64,000 nt of DNA from Thiomicrospira aerophila AL3. GTDB lineage: Bacteria > Pseudomonadota > Gammaproteobacteria > Thiomicrospirales > Thiomicrospiraceae. The DNA lies in NCBI RefSeq assembly GCF_000227665.2, contig NZ_CP007030.1:806001-870000 (forward strand), written 5' to 3'. The position numbers were made by a program, and so were the translations under genes. Below, piece by piece: positions 29,842-39,101 of this stretch. The notes beneath the pieces were generated by a model that saw only the letters and a list, made by a program, of their open reading frames with translations, did no database searches and was not told the origin of the DNA. Position 1 is the stretch's first letter; each line of letters opens with the position of its first letter.

Positions 29842-30778
29842 ACTAGAAAGACGCGCGCTGAACTTTTCAGTGTGGGGTAATGTGTTTATGGTGATCATTG
29901 GGGTAGGTTTTGCCATTGTCAGTGCCTCAGAAGCCATTATGTTGGACGGCTTGTATTCGTTTATCCACCTTTTGATTGCACTGTTAACCATTCGAGTTTC
30001 AAAGCTAGTCATGAAACCGAGTAATGATGACTATCCTTTTGGCTACTGGATGTATGAGCCGATGATTAATCTCGCCAAGGGCTTAATGATTATCACCCTG
30101 CTGGCTTTGGCCTTGTTTAATGCGTTTGCAGCCCTTTATTCCGGTGGCAATGACGTGGTGTTGGACATGGCTATTTTTTATGCGGTATTAGCCACAGTAG
30201 GTTGTTTTGTATCGGCATGGATTGTGGGGCGATTAGGCGAGCGTGCGCAATCACCACTCGCCATGGTTGATGCAAAAAACTGGCTCGTCGATGGCTATAT
30301 TTCGGCGGCGATGTTGGTTGTATTTATCGCCGCCTATTTTGTATTGGATACGCAATGGGCGCATTGGGTGCCTTATTTTGATCCTATTATGGTTATCGTG
30401 TTAGTTGCTTTAATTGTGGTTGTGCCACTTAGCATTATGCGTGATGCCTGGCATGAAATTGTTGGCAAGCACCCAGGTGATGATATTGAAGACACTATTC
30501 GAGACTTAATTGACTCGGTGATTAGCACTGCACTGCATAATGGCTATCGGTTGCGTTTGGTGATGACGGGGCGTTTTTTATTAGTGCATATCTATTTCAA
30601 AGTCGAGGCTGACAGTCCATTAAATAGCATTGAAGCCTTGGATGACGTGCGCGAACAGCTATACCAAGCCTTTCGTAAGCACTATCCGTTTGTTGCAATG
30701 GATGTGGTATTTACCCAGCAAGACAAATGGCAAAAAATTGCCACCGGGGAAAGTGAGTTCGTTCAATCTCAGCAGTAG
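29813..30778 (+). CDS. Divergent cation-diffusion-facilitator-like transporter
   Basis: Inner-membrane protein of 321 residues with about six helices and a cytoplasmic C-terminal ferredoxin-like part, laid out like CDF metal exporters. The usual metal-binding residues are altered: the helix II site reads MLDGLYSFIH rather than an ADAxHxxxD type, and the helix V site reads VDAKNWLVDG. The FGYWMYEP segment near residue 74 replaces the common YPYGHGKxE. Thus either the substrate differs or transport chemistry has changed. The start overlaps rmlD by 29 nt. Family membership is fairly firm; function is not. Confidence 0.75.
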   Translation: MSTHQQLLNKLERRALNFSVWGNVFMVIIGVGFAIVSASEAIMLDGLYSFIHLLIALLTIRVSKLVMKPSNDDYPFGYWMYEPMINLAKGLMIITLLALALFNAFAALYSGGNDVVLDMAIFYAVLATVGCFVSAWIVGRLGERAQSPLAMVDAKNWLVDGYISAAMLVVFIAAYFVLDTQWAHWVPYFDPIMVIVLVALIVVVPLSIMRDAWHEIVGKHPGDDIEDTIRDLIDSVISTALHNGYRLRLVMTGRFLLVHIYFKVEADSPLNSIEALDDVREQLYQAFRKHYPFVAMDVVFTQQDKWQKIATGESEFVQSQQ

Positions 30779-30782
30779 AGCG

Positions 30783-30788
30783 TATAAT
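30783..30788 (+). promoter_or_regulatory. Possible -10 box upstream of the monooxygenase-like gene
   Basis: A perfect TATAAT lies 37 bp ahead of the start codon at 30826. No convincing -35 box is seen at 16-18 bp, so an extended or activator-dependent promoter is possible. Confidence 0.35.
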
Positions 30789-30825
30789 CTGTGAGTGAGA
30801 GTTTATTTGACTTAAAGGGGGAGTT

Positions 30826-31173
30826 ATGTCTAAAAAAGTTTATTGTATTGCACAGTTTTTACCCAAGCCTGGGCAAGAGGCCGCCTTGTTTAAGGTGCTA
30901 CAGCAGCTTGAGCCAAATACCTTGCGTGAAGATGGCTGTATTCAGTATCGGGTTACACGTCAAATAGCCAGTCCGTTTGCGGAAGGAAAAAGTTTTCCGA
31001 TTGTTTTTAATGAGGTTTGGCAGGATCTGGCCCATTTTGAAGCCCATTGCCAGCGTCAGGAAATCCAAGACTTTTTTGCACAATATTGCTTAGCCGAAGA
31101 TGGTCTAGCTGCCGAGTGGAATGTGTGTGTTTATTCCGATGAACCAATAGACTGGGATGCGTCGAAATTATAA
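30826..31173 (+). CDS. Antibiotic-biosynthesis-monooxygenase (ABM) domain protein
   Basis: Small cytosolic protein of 115 residues with the ABM dimeric alpha/beta-barrel pattern: IAQFLPKPGQEAALFKVLQQLEP, then EDGCIQYRVTR, then NEVWQDLAHFEAHCQRQEIQDF. Relatives include YgiN-type quinol monooxygenases, but many homologues have no assigned substrate. GGGGGAG precedes the ATG. Function beyond the fold is not supported. Confidence 0.75.
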   Translation: MSKKVYCIAQFLPKPGQEAALFKVLQQLEPNTLREDGCIQYRVTRQIASPFAEGKSFPIVFNEVWQDLAHFEAHCQRQEIQDFFAQYCLAEDGLAAEWNVCVYSDEPIDWDASKL

Positions 31174-31191
31174 AAACGCTTATTGTCGTGC

Positions 31192-31219
31192 TTGCTATTC
31201 CAATTAAAGGCGTTATAAT
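31192..31219 (+). promoter_or_regulatory. Promoter of tRNA-Pro(GGG)
   Basis: TTGCTA (31192-31197) and TATAAT (31214-31219) are 16 bp apart, and the -10 box ends 11 bp before the tRNA 5' end. Confidence 0.72.
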
Positions 31220-31230
31220 TCACGCACGTT

Positions 31231-31307
31231 CGGGGCATGGCTCAGCCTGGTAGAGCACCGTCATGGGGTGGCGGGGGTCGTAGGTTCAAATCCTACTGTC
31301 CCGACCA
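31231..31307 (+). tRNA. tRNA-Pro (anticodon GGG)
   Basis: Acceptor CGGGGCA pairs with TGTCCCG; anticodon arm CCGTC-ATGGGGT-GGCGG places GGG in the loop; the T arm has GGTTCAAATCC; CCA is encoded at 31305-31307. It closely resembles E. coli tRNA-Pro(GGG). Confidence 0.95.
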
Positions 31308-31313
31308 AAATTT

Positions 31314-31350
31314 AAAGGCACCTATAACTTGGATTATAGGTGCCTTTTTT
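31314..31350. terminator. Strong, probably bidirectional terminator
   Basis: AAAGGCACCTATAA and TTATAGGTGCCTTT form a 14-bp perfect stem around CTTGGA, followed by T on the plus strand and AAATTTT on the other side. It ends tRNA-Pro and may also end leftward glnD. Confidence 0.9.
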
Positions 31351-31386
31351 ATGCAGCAGTTTTCAAGTTGTCTATGACCATATCAT

Positions 31387-34023
31387 TCAACCCAAATACT
31401 CCATTAACCTTTCCGTAAAGGCCTGTTGTTGTGCTTCGCCTAGCGCACGGTTATCAATATCACTGACTAAAAAAATGTCTTCTGCTTTTTCACCAATCGT
31501 AACGATTTTGGCATCATGCAAGCGTATTTTGCCATCACGTAGCGCCCGGCCTACCTTCGATAGCAGGCCTGGTATGTCCTTGGTAATCAGCGTCAGTTCG
31601 GTGAGTTGCGCTGACAGGGCTTTAAAGTTTATTTCAGTGGGTGTACTGAAGTGTTTAATCCGCCGTGATCGGCTGTGATTAATGACGGGCGTCAATCCGC
31701 CTTCCGTGGCCAGTTGTTCTTCTAGCTGATAGCGAATTTGCGCTAAAGCGTCAGGTGATTGCACAGGTTGATTTTGTCGATCAAGAAAGTAAAACAAGAC
31801 CAAAGTACGATTATCATTGCTGGTATAGACCTTCGCTTCGACTACGGTTAAGTCTAGGCTCTCAAAAACTTGGGTGATTTGGGCAAACAAAAAATCACGA
31901 TTTTTCGCTAGTAAAATCAGTTCAGAGGCCCCGCGATAGCTGGTGGCGTTAATCTCGATAATCGCTGCCTTATCTAGATGAGGGGCCAATAAGCAGGTCA
32001 GGCGAGTGAGGTCTTGCGGCGAATGGCGATTAAAGAACTGGGTATCTTGAAAGGCTTGCCAAAGCGCTTGATAGTTTTGCGGTTTAAGACCTTGTTTGAT
32101 CAGCATCTCGCGAGCACGCTCTTGGTGAATCAGGGCTTTTTTAGCCTTGTCACGCGGAATTTCTTCGGCCTTGTCGAGCGCACTCGCGGTTTCGTTATAA
32201 AGTTCTAAAAACAGCACGTTTTTCCAGTCGTTCCAGACTTCCTTTGACGTTGAGCGCACATCGGCCAGCGTTAGTAAATATAAATAATCGAGGCGTTCGC
32301 GGGTGGCGACAAATTGGCGAAAGTTTTCGATCACCTCAGGGTCGGCGAGGTCTTTGCGTTGGGCAATCGTAGAAAACTCAAGGTGATAGCGTACTAGCCA
32401 AGCAATCAGTTCGATATCACGCTGAGGAAGGTTGTGGGCTTGAGCAAATTCACGCGCATCAACCTCGCCTAAAATTTCATGAGGACCTTTGCGCCCTTTG
32501 GCAATATCATGAAACAGCGCGGCTAAAAATAACACCTCAGGTTTAGCGATGGTGTTAGCGATGCGATGCGCTGTCGGGAATTCATAGGCATATTTATCAA
32601 TAAAGAGTCGGCGCAAATTACGAATCACTAAAAGGGTGTGTTCATCTACCGTGTAGGCATGAAAGATATTAAATTGCATTAGGCCGCTAATTTGGTGAAA
32701 CGCCGGAATGTAGGCCGCGAGTAAGCCGTAGCTGTGCATCCGTTTAAGCGCCGCATTAACTCCATTGGGTTGGCGAAAGATTTCAATGAATAAGGCTTTG
32801 TTAATGGGATCTTGGCGAAAGTTTTGATCAATTAAATGCAGGGCGTTGCGTAACAGCCGAATGGTACGGGCGCGAATACCCTGTATTTTTGGGTTGTCTT
32901 CAAGAATAATAAATATTTCGAGTAGGGCGGTGGGAAAGTCATTGAAAACTTGATCATGACAAACATCCAAGTAACCATTACGTTGCTGAAAGCGACTGTT
33001 GATAGGCAAGATATCACGTTGCGCATTGTCAAAAATATCTTCTAAAAAGTGTTGTAACAAAATTTCATTCAGTTTAACGACGGCTTGAACATTGCGGTAA
33101 TAACTATTCATGAATTGTTCGACGGCCAATTTTTCATCGGTATTTTCGTAACCGAGCACCTGCGCGAGCTGCTGCTGGTGATCGAACAACAGCCGGTCTT
33201 CGCGGCGTTTTTTAAGTCGATGCAGGATAAATCGCGCGCGATTTAAAAATTTATAGGCGGCATCAAGTTCGCGGTATTCATCTGGCGTGATAAATGCGTT
33301 TTGAACCAGTTGATGCAGGCTTGATGCGCGGTAATGGCGTTTAGCGACCCAGATGATGGTTTGAATATCACGTAACCCGCCTGGGCTTTCTTTTAAATTG
33401 GGTTCGAGTTGGTAAACCGTGTCGTTAAATCGGCGGTGCCGTGCGGTTTGCTCATCTATCTTGGCTTGGTAAAAGGCCTGGCTGGGCCAAAAACTGTCTT
33501 CTCGCCACAGATTTTGCAGTTGTTCATAAAGCGGGTAGTGACCGGTAATCCAGCGTGCTTCCAGTAGGTTAGTGGCGGTCGTAATGTCTTCTTGACCAGC
33601 CTCGATACACTCCTCAAGGGTGCGAATGGCATGGCCCACTTCTAATCCCAAATCCCACAAGAAACGAATAAAATCGCTCAGTGCCATGTTTTCTGCTTCA
33701 ATCTGTGTTTCAGACCCGTCCAGTGGCGGGCGCATAATCAAAATATCGACATCGGAGTAGGGGTGGAGCTCACCACGGCCATAGCCCCCGACTGCAATGA
33801 GTGCAAACCTATCGGTTTTAAAATGATGATGCCAAATTTTCTTGAGAATTTGATCAATAAAGGTGGCGCGTTCTCTAATTAAAGCAGAAACCGGATGGCC
33901 CTGATCAAAGCGTTCAAATTGGGTGTCATTAAATTGCGTGAGCATAGCGCGACCGACTTTAGCCGCTTGCTGCGGATCATTGAGCGCTTGCATGAAATTA
34001 ATGGGCGGGTTGGCCGTTGTCAT
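31387..34023 (-). CDS. glnD: Bifunctional PII uridylyltransferase / uridylyl-removing enzyme
   Basis: Nitrogen sensor that uridylylates PII when glutamine is low and removes UMP when it is high. The nucleotidyltransferase domain has GGYGRGELHPYSDVDIL near residue 80 with the metal-binding Asp pair; the HD hydrolase domain has LFHDIAKGRKGPHE near residue 500; two ACT domains occupy the last 190 residues (TSYRGASELILLAKNRD and LTLITKDIPGLLSKV). Length 878 residues, the normal size. Second gene after map, 11 nt away, on the leftward strand. Confidence 0.97.
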   Translation of the reverse strand: MTTANPPINFMQALNDPQQAAKVGRAMLTQFNDTQFERFDQGHPVSALIRERATFIDQILKKIWHHHFKTDRFALIAVGGYGRGELHPYSDVDILIMRPPLDGSETQIEAENMALSDFIRFLWDLGLEVGHAIRTLEECIEAGQEDITTATNLLEARWITGHYPLYEQLQNLWREDSFWPSQAFYQAKIDEQTARHRRFNDTVYQLEPNLKESPGGLRDIQTIIWVAKRHYRASSLHQLVQNAFITPDEYRELDAAYKFLNRARFILHRLKKRREDRLLFDHQQQLAQVLGYENTDEKLAVEQFMNSYYRNVQAVVKLNEILLQHFLEDIFDNAQRDILPINSRFQQRNGYLDVCHDQVFNDFPTALLEIFIILEDNPKIQGIRARTIRLLRNALHLIDQNFRQDPINKALFIEIFRQPNGVNAALKRMHSYGLLAAYIPAFHQISGLMQFNIFHAYTVDEHTLLVIRNLRRLFIDKYAYEFPTAHRIANTIAKPEVLFLAALFHDIAKGRKGPHEILGEVDAREFAQAHNLPQRDIELIAWLVRYHLEFSTIAQRKDLADPEVIENFRQFVATRERLDYLYLLTLADVRSTSKEVWNDWKNVLFLELYNETASALDKAEEIPRDKAKKALIHQERAREMLIKQGLKPQNYQALWQAFQDTQFFNRHSPQDLTRLTCLLAPHLDKAAIIEINATSYRGASELILLAKNRDFLFAQITQVFESLDLTVVEAKVYTSNDNRTLVLFYFLDRQNQPVQSPDALAQIRYQLEEQLATEGGLTPVINHSRSRRIKHFSTPTEINFKALSAQLTELTLITKDIPGLLSKVGRALRDGKIRLHDAKIVTIGEKAEDIFLVSDIDNRALGEAQQQAFTERLMEYLG

Positions 34024-34034
34024 CTATCAACCTT

Positions 34035-34817
34035 TTAATTAAAAGTAGGGCGTTGCTCACCTTGACGCAGGGTTAAAACTTCCACGCCATCAGGCGTGAC
34101 GAGCAATGTATGCTCCCATTGTGCAGACAATTTACGGTCCTTAGTAACAACGGTCCAATTGTCGCCTAATAATTTGACGTCATGTTTGCCCAAGTTAATC
34201 ATAGGCTCAATTGTAAAGGTCATGCCAGGTTTAAGAATAATGTCTTTCAGCTCTTCCGCAGCATAGTGCAATACTTGAGGTGATTCATGGAACTCCTGGC
34301 CAATACCATGGCCACAATAGTCTCTAACTACGGAGCAGTGGTGAGCGTGAGCGTGCATTTCAATAGCTTTAGCCACATCATAAAGTGACGCATTGGGTTT
34401 AACTTGATCAATACCTTGCCATAAACACTCATACGCCACCTGGCAAATACGATGCGCAAAGGGTTTGGCATCATCCATGATAAACATTTGACTGGTGTCC
34501 CCATGAAAACCATCTTTAATGACGGTCACATCAATATTAATGATGTCACCTTTTTTAAGCTTTTTATCGTTGGGTATACCGTGGCAAACTACATGATTCA
34601 GCGATGTGCAGATGGATTTAGGGTAGCCGTGATAACCCAGGGTCGCAGGAATGGTACCTTGGACTTGGGTCATATAATCGTGGGCAAGCTGATTCAGTTC
34701 TTCAGTAGTAACCCCGACTTTAACATTTGGGGCCAGGTATTCTAAAACTTCGGCGGCCAGGCGGCTGGCGATGCGCATTTTGGCTTGTTGTTCGGCATTT
34801 TTTAAAATAATCGACAT
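34035..34817 (-). CDS. map: Methionine aminopeptidase, type I
   Basis: Removes the N-terminal Met from nascent proteins. The five metal ligands are in recognisable places: INIDVTVIKDGFHGDTSQMF (two Asp) near residue 93, GHGIGQEFHE (His) near residue 168, FTIEPMI (Glu) near residue 203, and QWEHTLLV (Glu) near residue 233. The HxxCHGIPN segment (His79 region) is also present. Length 260 residues. It is divergent from rpsB, the usual order, and is followed by glnD. Confidence 0.97.
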   Translation of the reverse strand: MSIILKNAEQQAKMRIASRLAAEVLEYLAPNVKVGVTTEELNQLAHDYMTQVQGTIPATLGYHGYPKSICTSLNHVVCHGIPNDKKLKKGDIINIDVTVIKDGFHGDTSQMFIMDDAKPFAHRICQVAYECLWQGIDQVKPNASLYDVAKAIEMHAHAHHCSVVRDYCGHGIGQEFHESPQVLHYAAEELKDIILKPGMTFTIEPMINLGKHDVKLLGDNWTVVTKDRKLSAQWEHTLLVTPDGVEVLTLRQGEQRPTFN

Positions 34818-34890
34818 AGATAATCTTTATTCTTGATAGGTTTAAATCACAGTGTTGAAATTAATTTATGTGCCAAGTCTAGCAGATTCC

Positions 34891-34919
34891 TTGCCTAAAA
34901 TGGGAGGTTATGGTATAAA
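34891..34919 (+). promoter_or_regulatory. rpsB promoter
   Basis: TTGCCT (34891-34896) and TATAAA (34914-34919) with 17-bp spacing, followed by a GCGCCGCGC discriminator typical of growth-regulated genes. A leader of about 140 nt follows. Confidence 0.78.
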
Positions 34920-34925
34920 TGCGCC

Positions 34926-35067
34926 GCGCTTTAAAGCGTGATCTTTTTTTAAAAAAACACACGCGTTTTGTAACCTTGTTCGGGGTGCTTTAAGTTAAAG
35001 CCGATGCTTTAGTTGAAGTTCGAGCAAGATGGAAACGCGGAGGCCTAACCCCACATTGGAGAAAATC
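34926..35067 (+). promoter_or_regulatory. Structured rpsB leader, possible S2 autoregulation site
   Basis: A GCGCTTTAAAGCG hairpin (about 34927-34938) is followed by a T-run. Further on, CTTGTTCG (34975-34982) can pair with CGAGCAAG (35021-35028), enclosing smaller CTTTAA/TTAAAG pairings. The translation start follows GGAG. Known in E. coli: S2 represses rpsB-tsf through its leader. That this leader does so is inferred. Confidence 0.55.
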
Positions 35068-35811
35068 ATGGCAAAAGTTACTATGCGTCAAATGTTAGAA
35101 GCCGGGTGTCACTTTGGACATCAAACTCGCTACTGGAACCCAAAAATGGGTCAATACATCTTTGGCGCACGCAACAAAATTCATATCGTTAACCTAGAAA
35201 AAACCTTACCTATGTTTAACGACGCGTTAAATTTCGCGGGTTCGGTTGTGGCTAACAAAGGCAAAATCTTATTTGTAGGCACCAAGCGCGCTGCGCGTGA
35301 AGTTGTGGCACAAGAAGCTACCCGTTGTGGTATGCCTTATGTAAACCACCGTTGGTTGGGTGGTATGTTAACTAACTTCAAAACCATCAAACAGTCAATC
35401 AAGCGTCTTAAAGAGCTTGAAACTATGTCACAAGATGGTACGTTTGAAAAAATCACCAAGCGTGAAGTTTTAACCCTAACCCGTGAAATGGAAAAGCTAG
35501 AATTGTCTTTAGGCGGGATCAAAGACATGCGCGCTATGCCTGATGCTATTTTTGTTATCGATACCGGTAACGAAGATATCGCGATTCTAGAAGCTAGAAA
35601 GCTTGGTATTCCAGTTATTGGTGTGGTTGATACCAATAACAACCCAGACGGTGTTGATTACATTATTCCTGGTAACGATGATGCGATTCGTGCCATCAAA
35701 CTATACCTAGAATCAATGGCTGATGCTGTATTAGAAGCAAAAGCAACAATTACAACCGGTGCCGCTGACGAGTTTGTTGAAGCGCCAGAAGAAGTGGAAG
35801 CAACCGCTTAA
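35068..35811 (+). CDS. rpsB: 30S ribosomal protein S2
   Basis: S2 joins the body and head of the small subunit. I start at ATG 35068 ([19 protein letters not shown]), with GGAG upstream, as an upstream in-frame ATG adds 13 unrelated residues from the leader. Conserved: [15 protein letters not shown] near residue 13, [12 protein letters not shown] near residue 64, [14 protein letters not shown] near residue 94, and PDAIFVID near residue 155. Length 247 residues. It contains no CAGGCCTG palindrome. A hairpin separates it from tsf. Confidence 0.98.
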   Translation: MAKVTMRQMLEAGCHFGHQTRYWNPKMGQYIFGARNKIHIVNLEKTLPMFNDALNFAGSVVANKGKILFVGTKRAAREVVAQEATRCGMPYVNHRWLGGMLTNFKTIKQSIKRLKELETMSQDGTFEKITKREVLTLTREMEKLELSLGGIKDMRAMPDAIFVIDTGNEDIAILEARKLGIPVIGVVDTNNNPDGVDYIIPGNDDAIRAIKLYLESMADAVLEAKATITTGAADEFVEAPEEVEATA

Positions 35812-35828
35812 TTATTACGCTTATAGTT

Positions 35829-35855
35829 GCAGGTCGGCTGAATAAGCTGGCCTGC
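35829..35855 (+). terminator. Attenuator-like hairpin between rpsB and tsf
   Basis: GCAGGTCGGCT and AGCTGGCCTGC can pair over 11 positions (two G-T pairs) around a GAATA loop, then TTTCCCT. The weak T-run suggests partial termination, as known for the E. coli rpsB-tsf gap. Confidence 0.7.
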
Positions 35856-35889
35856 TTTCCCTAAAAATCAAATCAAAAAAGGAAGAGAT

Positions 35890-36777
35890 ATGGCTGTTTC
35901 TGCCGCTTTAGTGAAAGAGTTACGTGAGCGTACCGGTGCCGGTATGATGGATTGTAAAAAAGCCTTGGATGAAACCCAGGGTGATTTAGACGCTGCGATT
36001 GAATTTTTGCGTGTAAAAGGTATGGCTGGGGCTGATAAGAAAGCCGGTCGTGTTGCCGCTGAAGGTGTGATTGCGATTGCGATTTCCGATGATAAAAAAT
36101 CTGCCGCGATTGCTGAAGTTAACTGTGAAACAGACTTTGTGGCAAAAGGCGACGAATTTCAAGGTTTTGCAAATGAAGTTGCTCGTATTGCCTTAGCCAA
36201 CCAAATGGTATCGATTGAAGATTTGGGCAATCAAATGATGGTATCAGGCAAAACGGTTGATGAAACACGTCGTGCATTAGTGGCTAAAATTGGCGAAAAC
36301 ATGCAAGTTCGTCGTATTGAGTTAGTTGCAACAGATTCAGGCGAAATTGGTAGCTATCAGCACGGTGAAAAAATTGGTGTAGTGGTTGCCATGAATCAAG
36401 GCAATGACGGCTTAATTCGCGATGTGGCTATGCATGTTGCGGCGACTAAGCTACAAGCCATTTCGGCTGATGACCTTGACCAAGCTGTAGTACAAAAAGA
36501 GCGCGATATTCTAACTGATCAAGCGAAAGAAAGCGGTAAGCCAATGGAGATTATTGAAAAAATGATCGAAGGGCGTATTCGTAAGTTCTTGCAAGAAATT
36601 ACCTTGCTAGGTCAGCCGTTCGTTAAAGATCCAGATCAAACTGTTGAAGCCTTGTTAAAGCAAAGCAATGCAACGGTGACGCGCTTTATCCGTTTAGAAG
36701 TGGGTGAAGGCATTGAGAAGCAAACTGTTAACTTTGCTGAAGAAGTTGCCTTAGCGGCAAAAGCAGCACAAGGTTAA
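35890..36777 (+). CDS. tsf: Translation elongation factor Ts
   Basis: Nucleotide exchange factor for EF-Tu. The N-terminal UBA-like domain reads [19 protein letters not shown] at about residues 9-27; the core signature [11 protein letters not shown] is near residue 80, with the TDF loop that inserts into EF-Tu. Length 295 residues. AGGAAGAG precedes the ATG. It is followed by a large terminator. Confidence 0.98.
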   Translation: MAVSAALVKELRERTGAGMMDCKKALDETQGDLDAAIEFLRVKGMAGADKKAGRVAAEGVIAIAISDDKKSAAIAEVNCETDFVAKGDEFQGFANEVARIALANQMVSIEDLGNQMMVSGKTVDETRRALVAKIGENMQVRRIELVATDSGEIGSYQHGEKIGVVVAMNQGNDGLIRDVAMHVAATKLQAISADDLDQAVVQKERDILTDQAKESGKPMEIIEKMIEGRIRKFLQEITLLGQPFVKDPDQTVEALLKQSNATVTRFIRLEVGEGIEKQTVNFAEEVALAAKAAQG

Positions 36778-36786
36778 TTGTTATGC

Positions 36787-36841
36787 CTAAAGGCCCTGTT
36801 GGTTTGAGCTGATATGTCAGCTTAAATCTCAGGGCTTTTTG
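36787..36841 (+). terminator. Terminator after tsf with nested hairpin
   Basis: AAAGGCCCTG pairs with CAGGGCTTT (one mismatch or bulge) across an inner hairpin GAGCTGA-TATG-TCAGCTT, followed by TTTTG. Confidence 0.8.
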
Positions 36842-36967
36842 TTAGCTGTTGTTTAGTTGTTGTATTGAGTGATGAGCGTTAAAGGGATGAAAATTGTGTT
36901 GTCTTATTGTTGTCTTGTTAACACTCCTCGCTCGTGTTTGAATTGTTAGCCAGTTTAAAGGATGTTT

Positions 36968-37687
36968 ATGCCAGCCTATCAACGGATATTATTAAAGTTT
37001 AGTGGCGAAGTCTTAATGGGGCGCCAGGATTTTGGTTGGGATATGCACATTATTGAGCAGGTTGCTGACCAGGTTAAGGCTATTCAAGCACAGGGTGTTC
37101 AAATAGGTTTAGTGATTGGTGGCGGCAATGTGTTTCGTGGTGCCCAAGTGCAATCGACCAAAATTGCCCGCAGTACAGCCGATCAAATGGGGATGCTGGC
37201 GACCTTAATGAACGGCATTGCCTTGCGTGATGTCTTACAGTCTCATGGCGTACAGGCACGATTAATGAGTGCCTGGTCGATGGATGCGTTGGCGGAAACT
37301 TTTAATGCTGATGCGGCTAAAAAAGCCTTGGCACAAGGTGATGTAGTGATTTTTGCCGGTGGGTCGGGTAATCCTTTTTTTACCACCGATACGGCAGCGG
37401 CATTACGTGGCATAGAAATTCAAGCGGATGTGGTGCTAAAAGCGACGAAGGTTGATGGTATCTATACGCGTGATCCCAATAAATATGCGGATGCCCAGCG
37501 TTTGCAAACGCTTACCTATGAACAGGTTATTCAGCAAGACATCGCCGTTATGGATCTAGCTGCTTTTGCGCTGTGTCGTGAGCACGCTATGCCGATAAGA
37601 GTATTTGATATGTTAAAACCGGGTGCGCTTGAGCGCATTATAGCCGGGAAAGATGAAGGCACCCTGGTGTCAAAAGGAGAGGCTTAA
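36968..37687 (+). CDS. pyrH: UMP kinase
   Basis: Phosphorylates UMP to UDP, a hexameric bacterial enzyme. The second ATG (36968, [14 protein letters not shown]) is preferred to that at 36962 because AAAGGA overlaps the first and lies 5 nt from the second. Conserved: [11 protein letters not shown] near residue 7, [10 protein letters not shown] near residue 52, [13 protein letters not shown] near residue 71, and [16 protein letters not shown] near residue 132. Length 239 residues. frr follows directly. Confidence 0.96.
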   Translation: MPAYQRILLKFSGEVLMGRQDFGWDMHIIEQVADQVKAIQAQGVQIGLVIGGGNVFRGAQVQSTKIARSTADQMGMLATLMNGIALRDVLQSHGVQARLMSAWSMDALAETFNADAAKKALAQGDVVIFAGGSGNPFFTTDTAAALRGIEIQADVVLKATKVDGIYTRDPNKYADAQRLQTLTYEQVIQQDIAVMDLAAFALCREHAMPIRVFDMLKPGALERIIAGKDEGTLVSKGEA

Positions 37688-37688
37688 A

Positions 37689-38246
37689 ATGTTATCTGAA
37701 ATTCGAAGTGATGCCGATAGTCGCATGCAAAAAAGTGTCGATACCTTGGTGACCAATTTTGCCAAGATTCGTACCGGCCGTGCCCACCCAAGTATTCTGG
37801 ATTCGGTCAAGGTCGATTACTATGGCTCAGAGGTGCCGATTAGTCAGGTGGCCAATATCAATGTTGAAGATGCGCGTACCCTTACTGTTCAGCCTTGGGA
37901 GCAACCCATGCTGCAAAAAATTGAAAAAGCCATCATGATGTCAGATTTAGGGATTAACCCGGTCACGACTGGTAATATGATGCGTATTCCAATGCCGATG
38001 CTGACAGAAGAACGTCGTAAAGAATTTGCTAAATTAGCGCGTTCGGAAGCAGAAAATGCCAAGGTTGCGATTCGTAATATTCGACGTGATGCCAATGGCG
38101 ATGTCAAAAACCTCTTGAAAGATAAAGAGATTACCGAGGACGAAGCACGTCGCTCTGATGATGACATTCAAAAGTTGACGGATAAGTATGTGGCTCAGGT
38201 TGATAGCTTGTTGGCAGAGAAGGAAGCCTCATTGCTGGAAATTTAA
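37689..38246 (+). CDS. frr: Ribosome recycling factor
   Basis: Splits post-termination ribosomes together with EF-G. Start at ATG 37689, 1 nt after the pyrH stop. Conserved: [13 protein letters not shown] near residue 28, [14 protein letters not shown] near residue 51, [12 protein letters not shown] near residue 105, and [12 protein letters not shown] near residue 130. Length 185 residues, the usual size. A terminator follows. Confidence 0.97.
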   Translation: MLSEIRSDADSRMQKSVDTLVTNFAKIRTGRAHPSILDSVKVDYYGSEVPISQVANINVEDARTLTVQPWEQPMLQKIEKAIMMSDLGINPVTTGNMMRIPMPMLTEERRKEFAKLARSEAENAKVAIRNIRRDANGDVKNLLKDKEITEDEARRSDDDIQKLTDKYVAQVDSLLAEKEASLLEI

Positions 38247-38293
38247 GTCGAATTTTGTGCGTGTTTAGGGCATAATCTTACAATTCGTGATAA

Positions 38294-38322
38294 AAATAGC
38301 GGCCCATTTTTGGGCCGTTATT
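38294..38322 (+). terminator. Terminator after frr
   Basis: AATAGCGGCCCA and TGGGCCGTTATT form a stem of at least ten pairs around TTTT. It divides the translation-factor genes from the uppS-to-rnhB block. Confidence 0.78.
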
Positions 38323-38339
38323 CTATTTAGCTAAATGGG

Positions 38340-39101
38340 ATGAATTGTTTGACACACCTCACTAATCAATTAGTATCTAATACTGCACCTCATATTCCCA
38401 AGCACATTGGCATTATTATGGATGGTAATGGGCGTTGGGCCAAAAAACGATTCTTACCACGCTATGTAGGTCATCAAAAGGGACGCAGTGCGGTTAGAAA
38501 AGTCATCGAAGCCGCCATGAACCGGGGCGTTCATGCTTTAACGCTATTCGCATTTAGCACTGAGAATTGGCGCAGGCCTGCTGATGAAGTCTCTAAACTG
38601 ATGGCGATGTTTCTCAATGCCTTGCAAAAAGAAGTCGATACCCTGCATCAACATAATGTGCGTTTACGCGTAATTGGTGATAAATCAGGCTTTTCGCCTG
38701 ACATTCAAAGCTATATTGAGCGTGCAGAAACCTTAACGCAAAACAACACCGCTTTGCATTTAACGATTGCAGCCAATTATGGCGGGCGTGCTGATATTGT
38801 CAGCGCTGTTCAGGCCTGGCAGTTGGCGCACCCTGAGCATACACTTGACCAATTGACTCCTGATAGTTTGCAGCCGTTTTTAAGTCTGGCCGATTTGCCG
38901 GAACCAGATTTGCTTATTCGTACCGGTGGGGAAGAGCGGATCAGTAATTTTATGATTTGGCAAATGGCCTATGCCGAGTTTTATTTCACCCCAACACTGT
39001 GGCCGGATTTTAACGAAGTTGAGTTTGATAAAGCGCTGGCGTCTTTTGCAAAGCGTCAACGTCGTTTTGGTCAAACCGGCGAGCAGGTTGCGCAATGTTA
39101 A
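38340..39101 (+). CDS. uppS: Undecaprenyl diphosphate synthase (isoprenyl transferase)
   Basis: Adds cis-isoprene units to farnesyl diphosphate to make the C55 lipid carrier for peptidoglycan and O-antigen. Signature HIGIIMDGNGRWAKKR with the catalytic Asp28; FAFSTENWRRP near residue 79; RTGGEERISNFMIWQMAYAE near residue 202. Length 253 residues. The ATG at 38340 lacks a strong Shine-Dalgarno. It overlaps cdsA by 7 nt. Confidence 0.96.
   Translation: MNCLTHLTNQLVSNTAPHIPKHIGIIMDGNGRWAKKRFLPRYVGHQKGRSAVRKVIEAAMNRGVHALTLFAFSTENWRRPADEVSKLMAMFLNALQKEVDTLHQHNVRLRVIGDKSGFSPDIQSYIERAETLTQNNTALHLTIAANYGGRADIVSAVQAWQLAHPEHTLDQLTPDSLQPFLSLADLPEPDLLIRTGGEERISNFMIWQMAYAEFYFTPTLWPDFNEVEFDKALASFAKRQRRFGQTGEQVAQC

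Noticed and set aside
31340-31678. Plus-strand open frame opposite the glnD 3' end
   Set aside because: Its composition is that of an antisense shadow of the glnD ACT domains.
35029-35067. Longer N terminus for rpsB
   Set aside because: The 13 added residues come from the structured leader, while GGAG and the conserved MAKVTMRQ start point to 35068.
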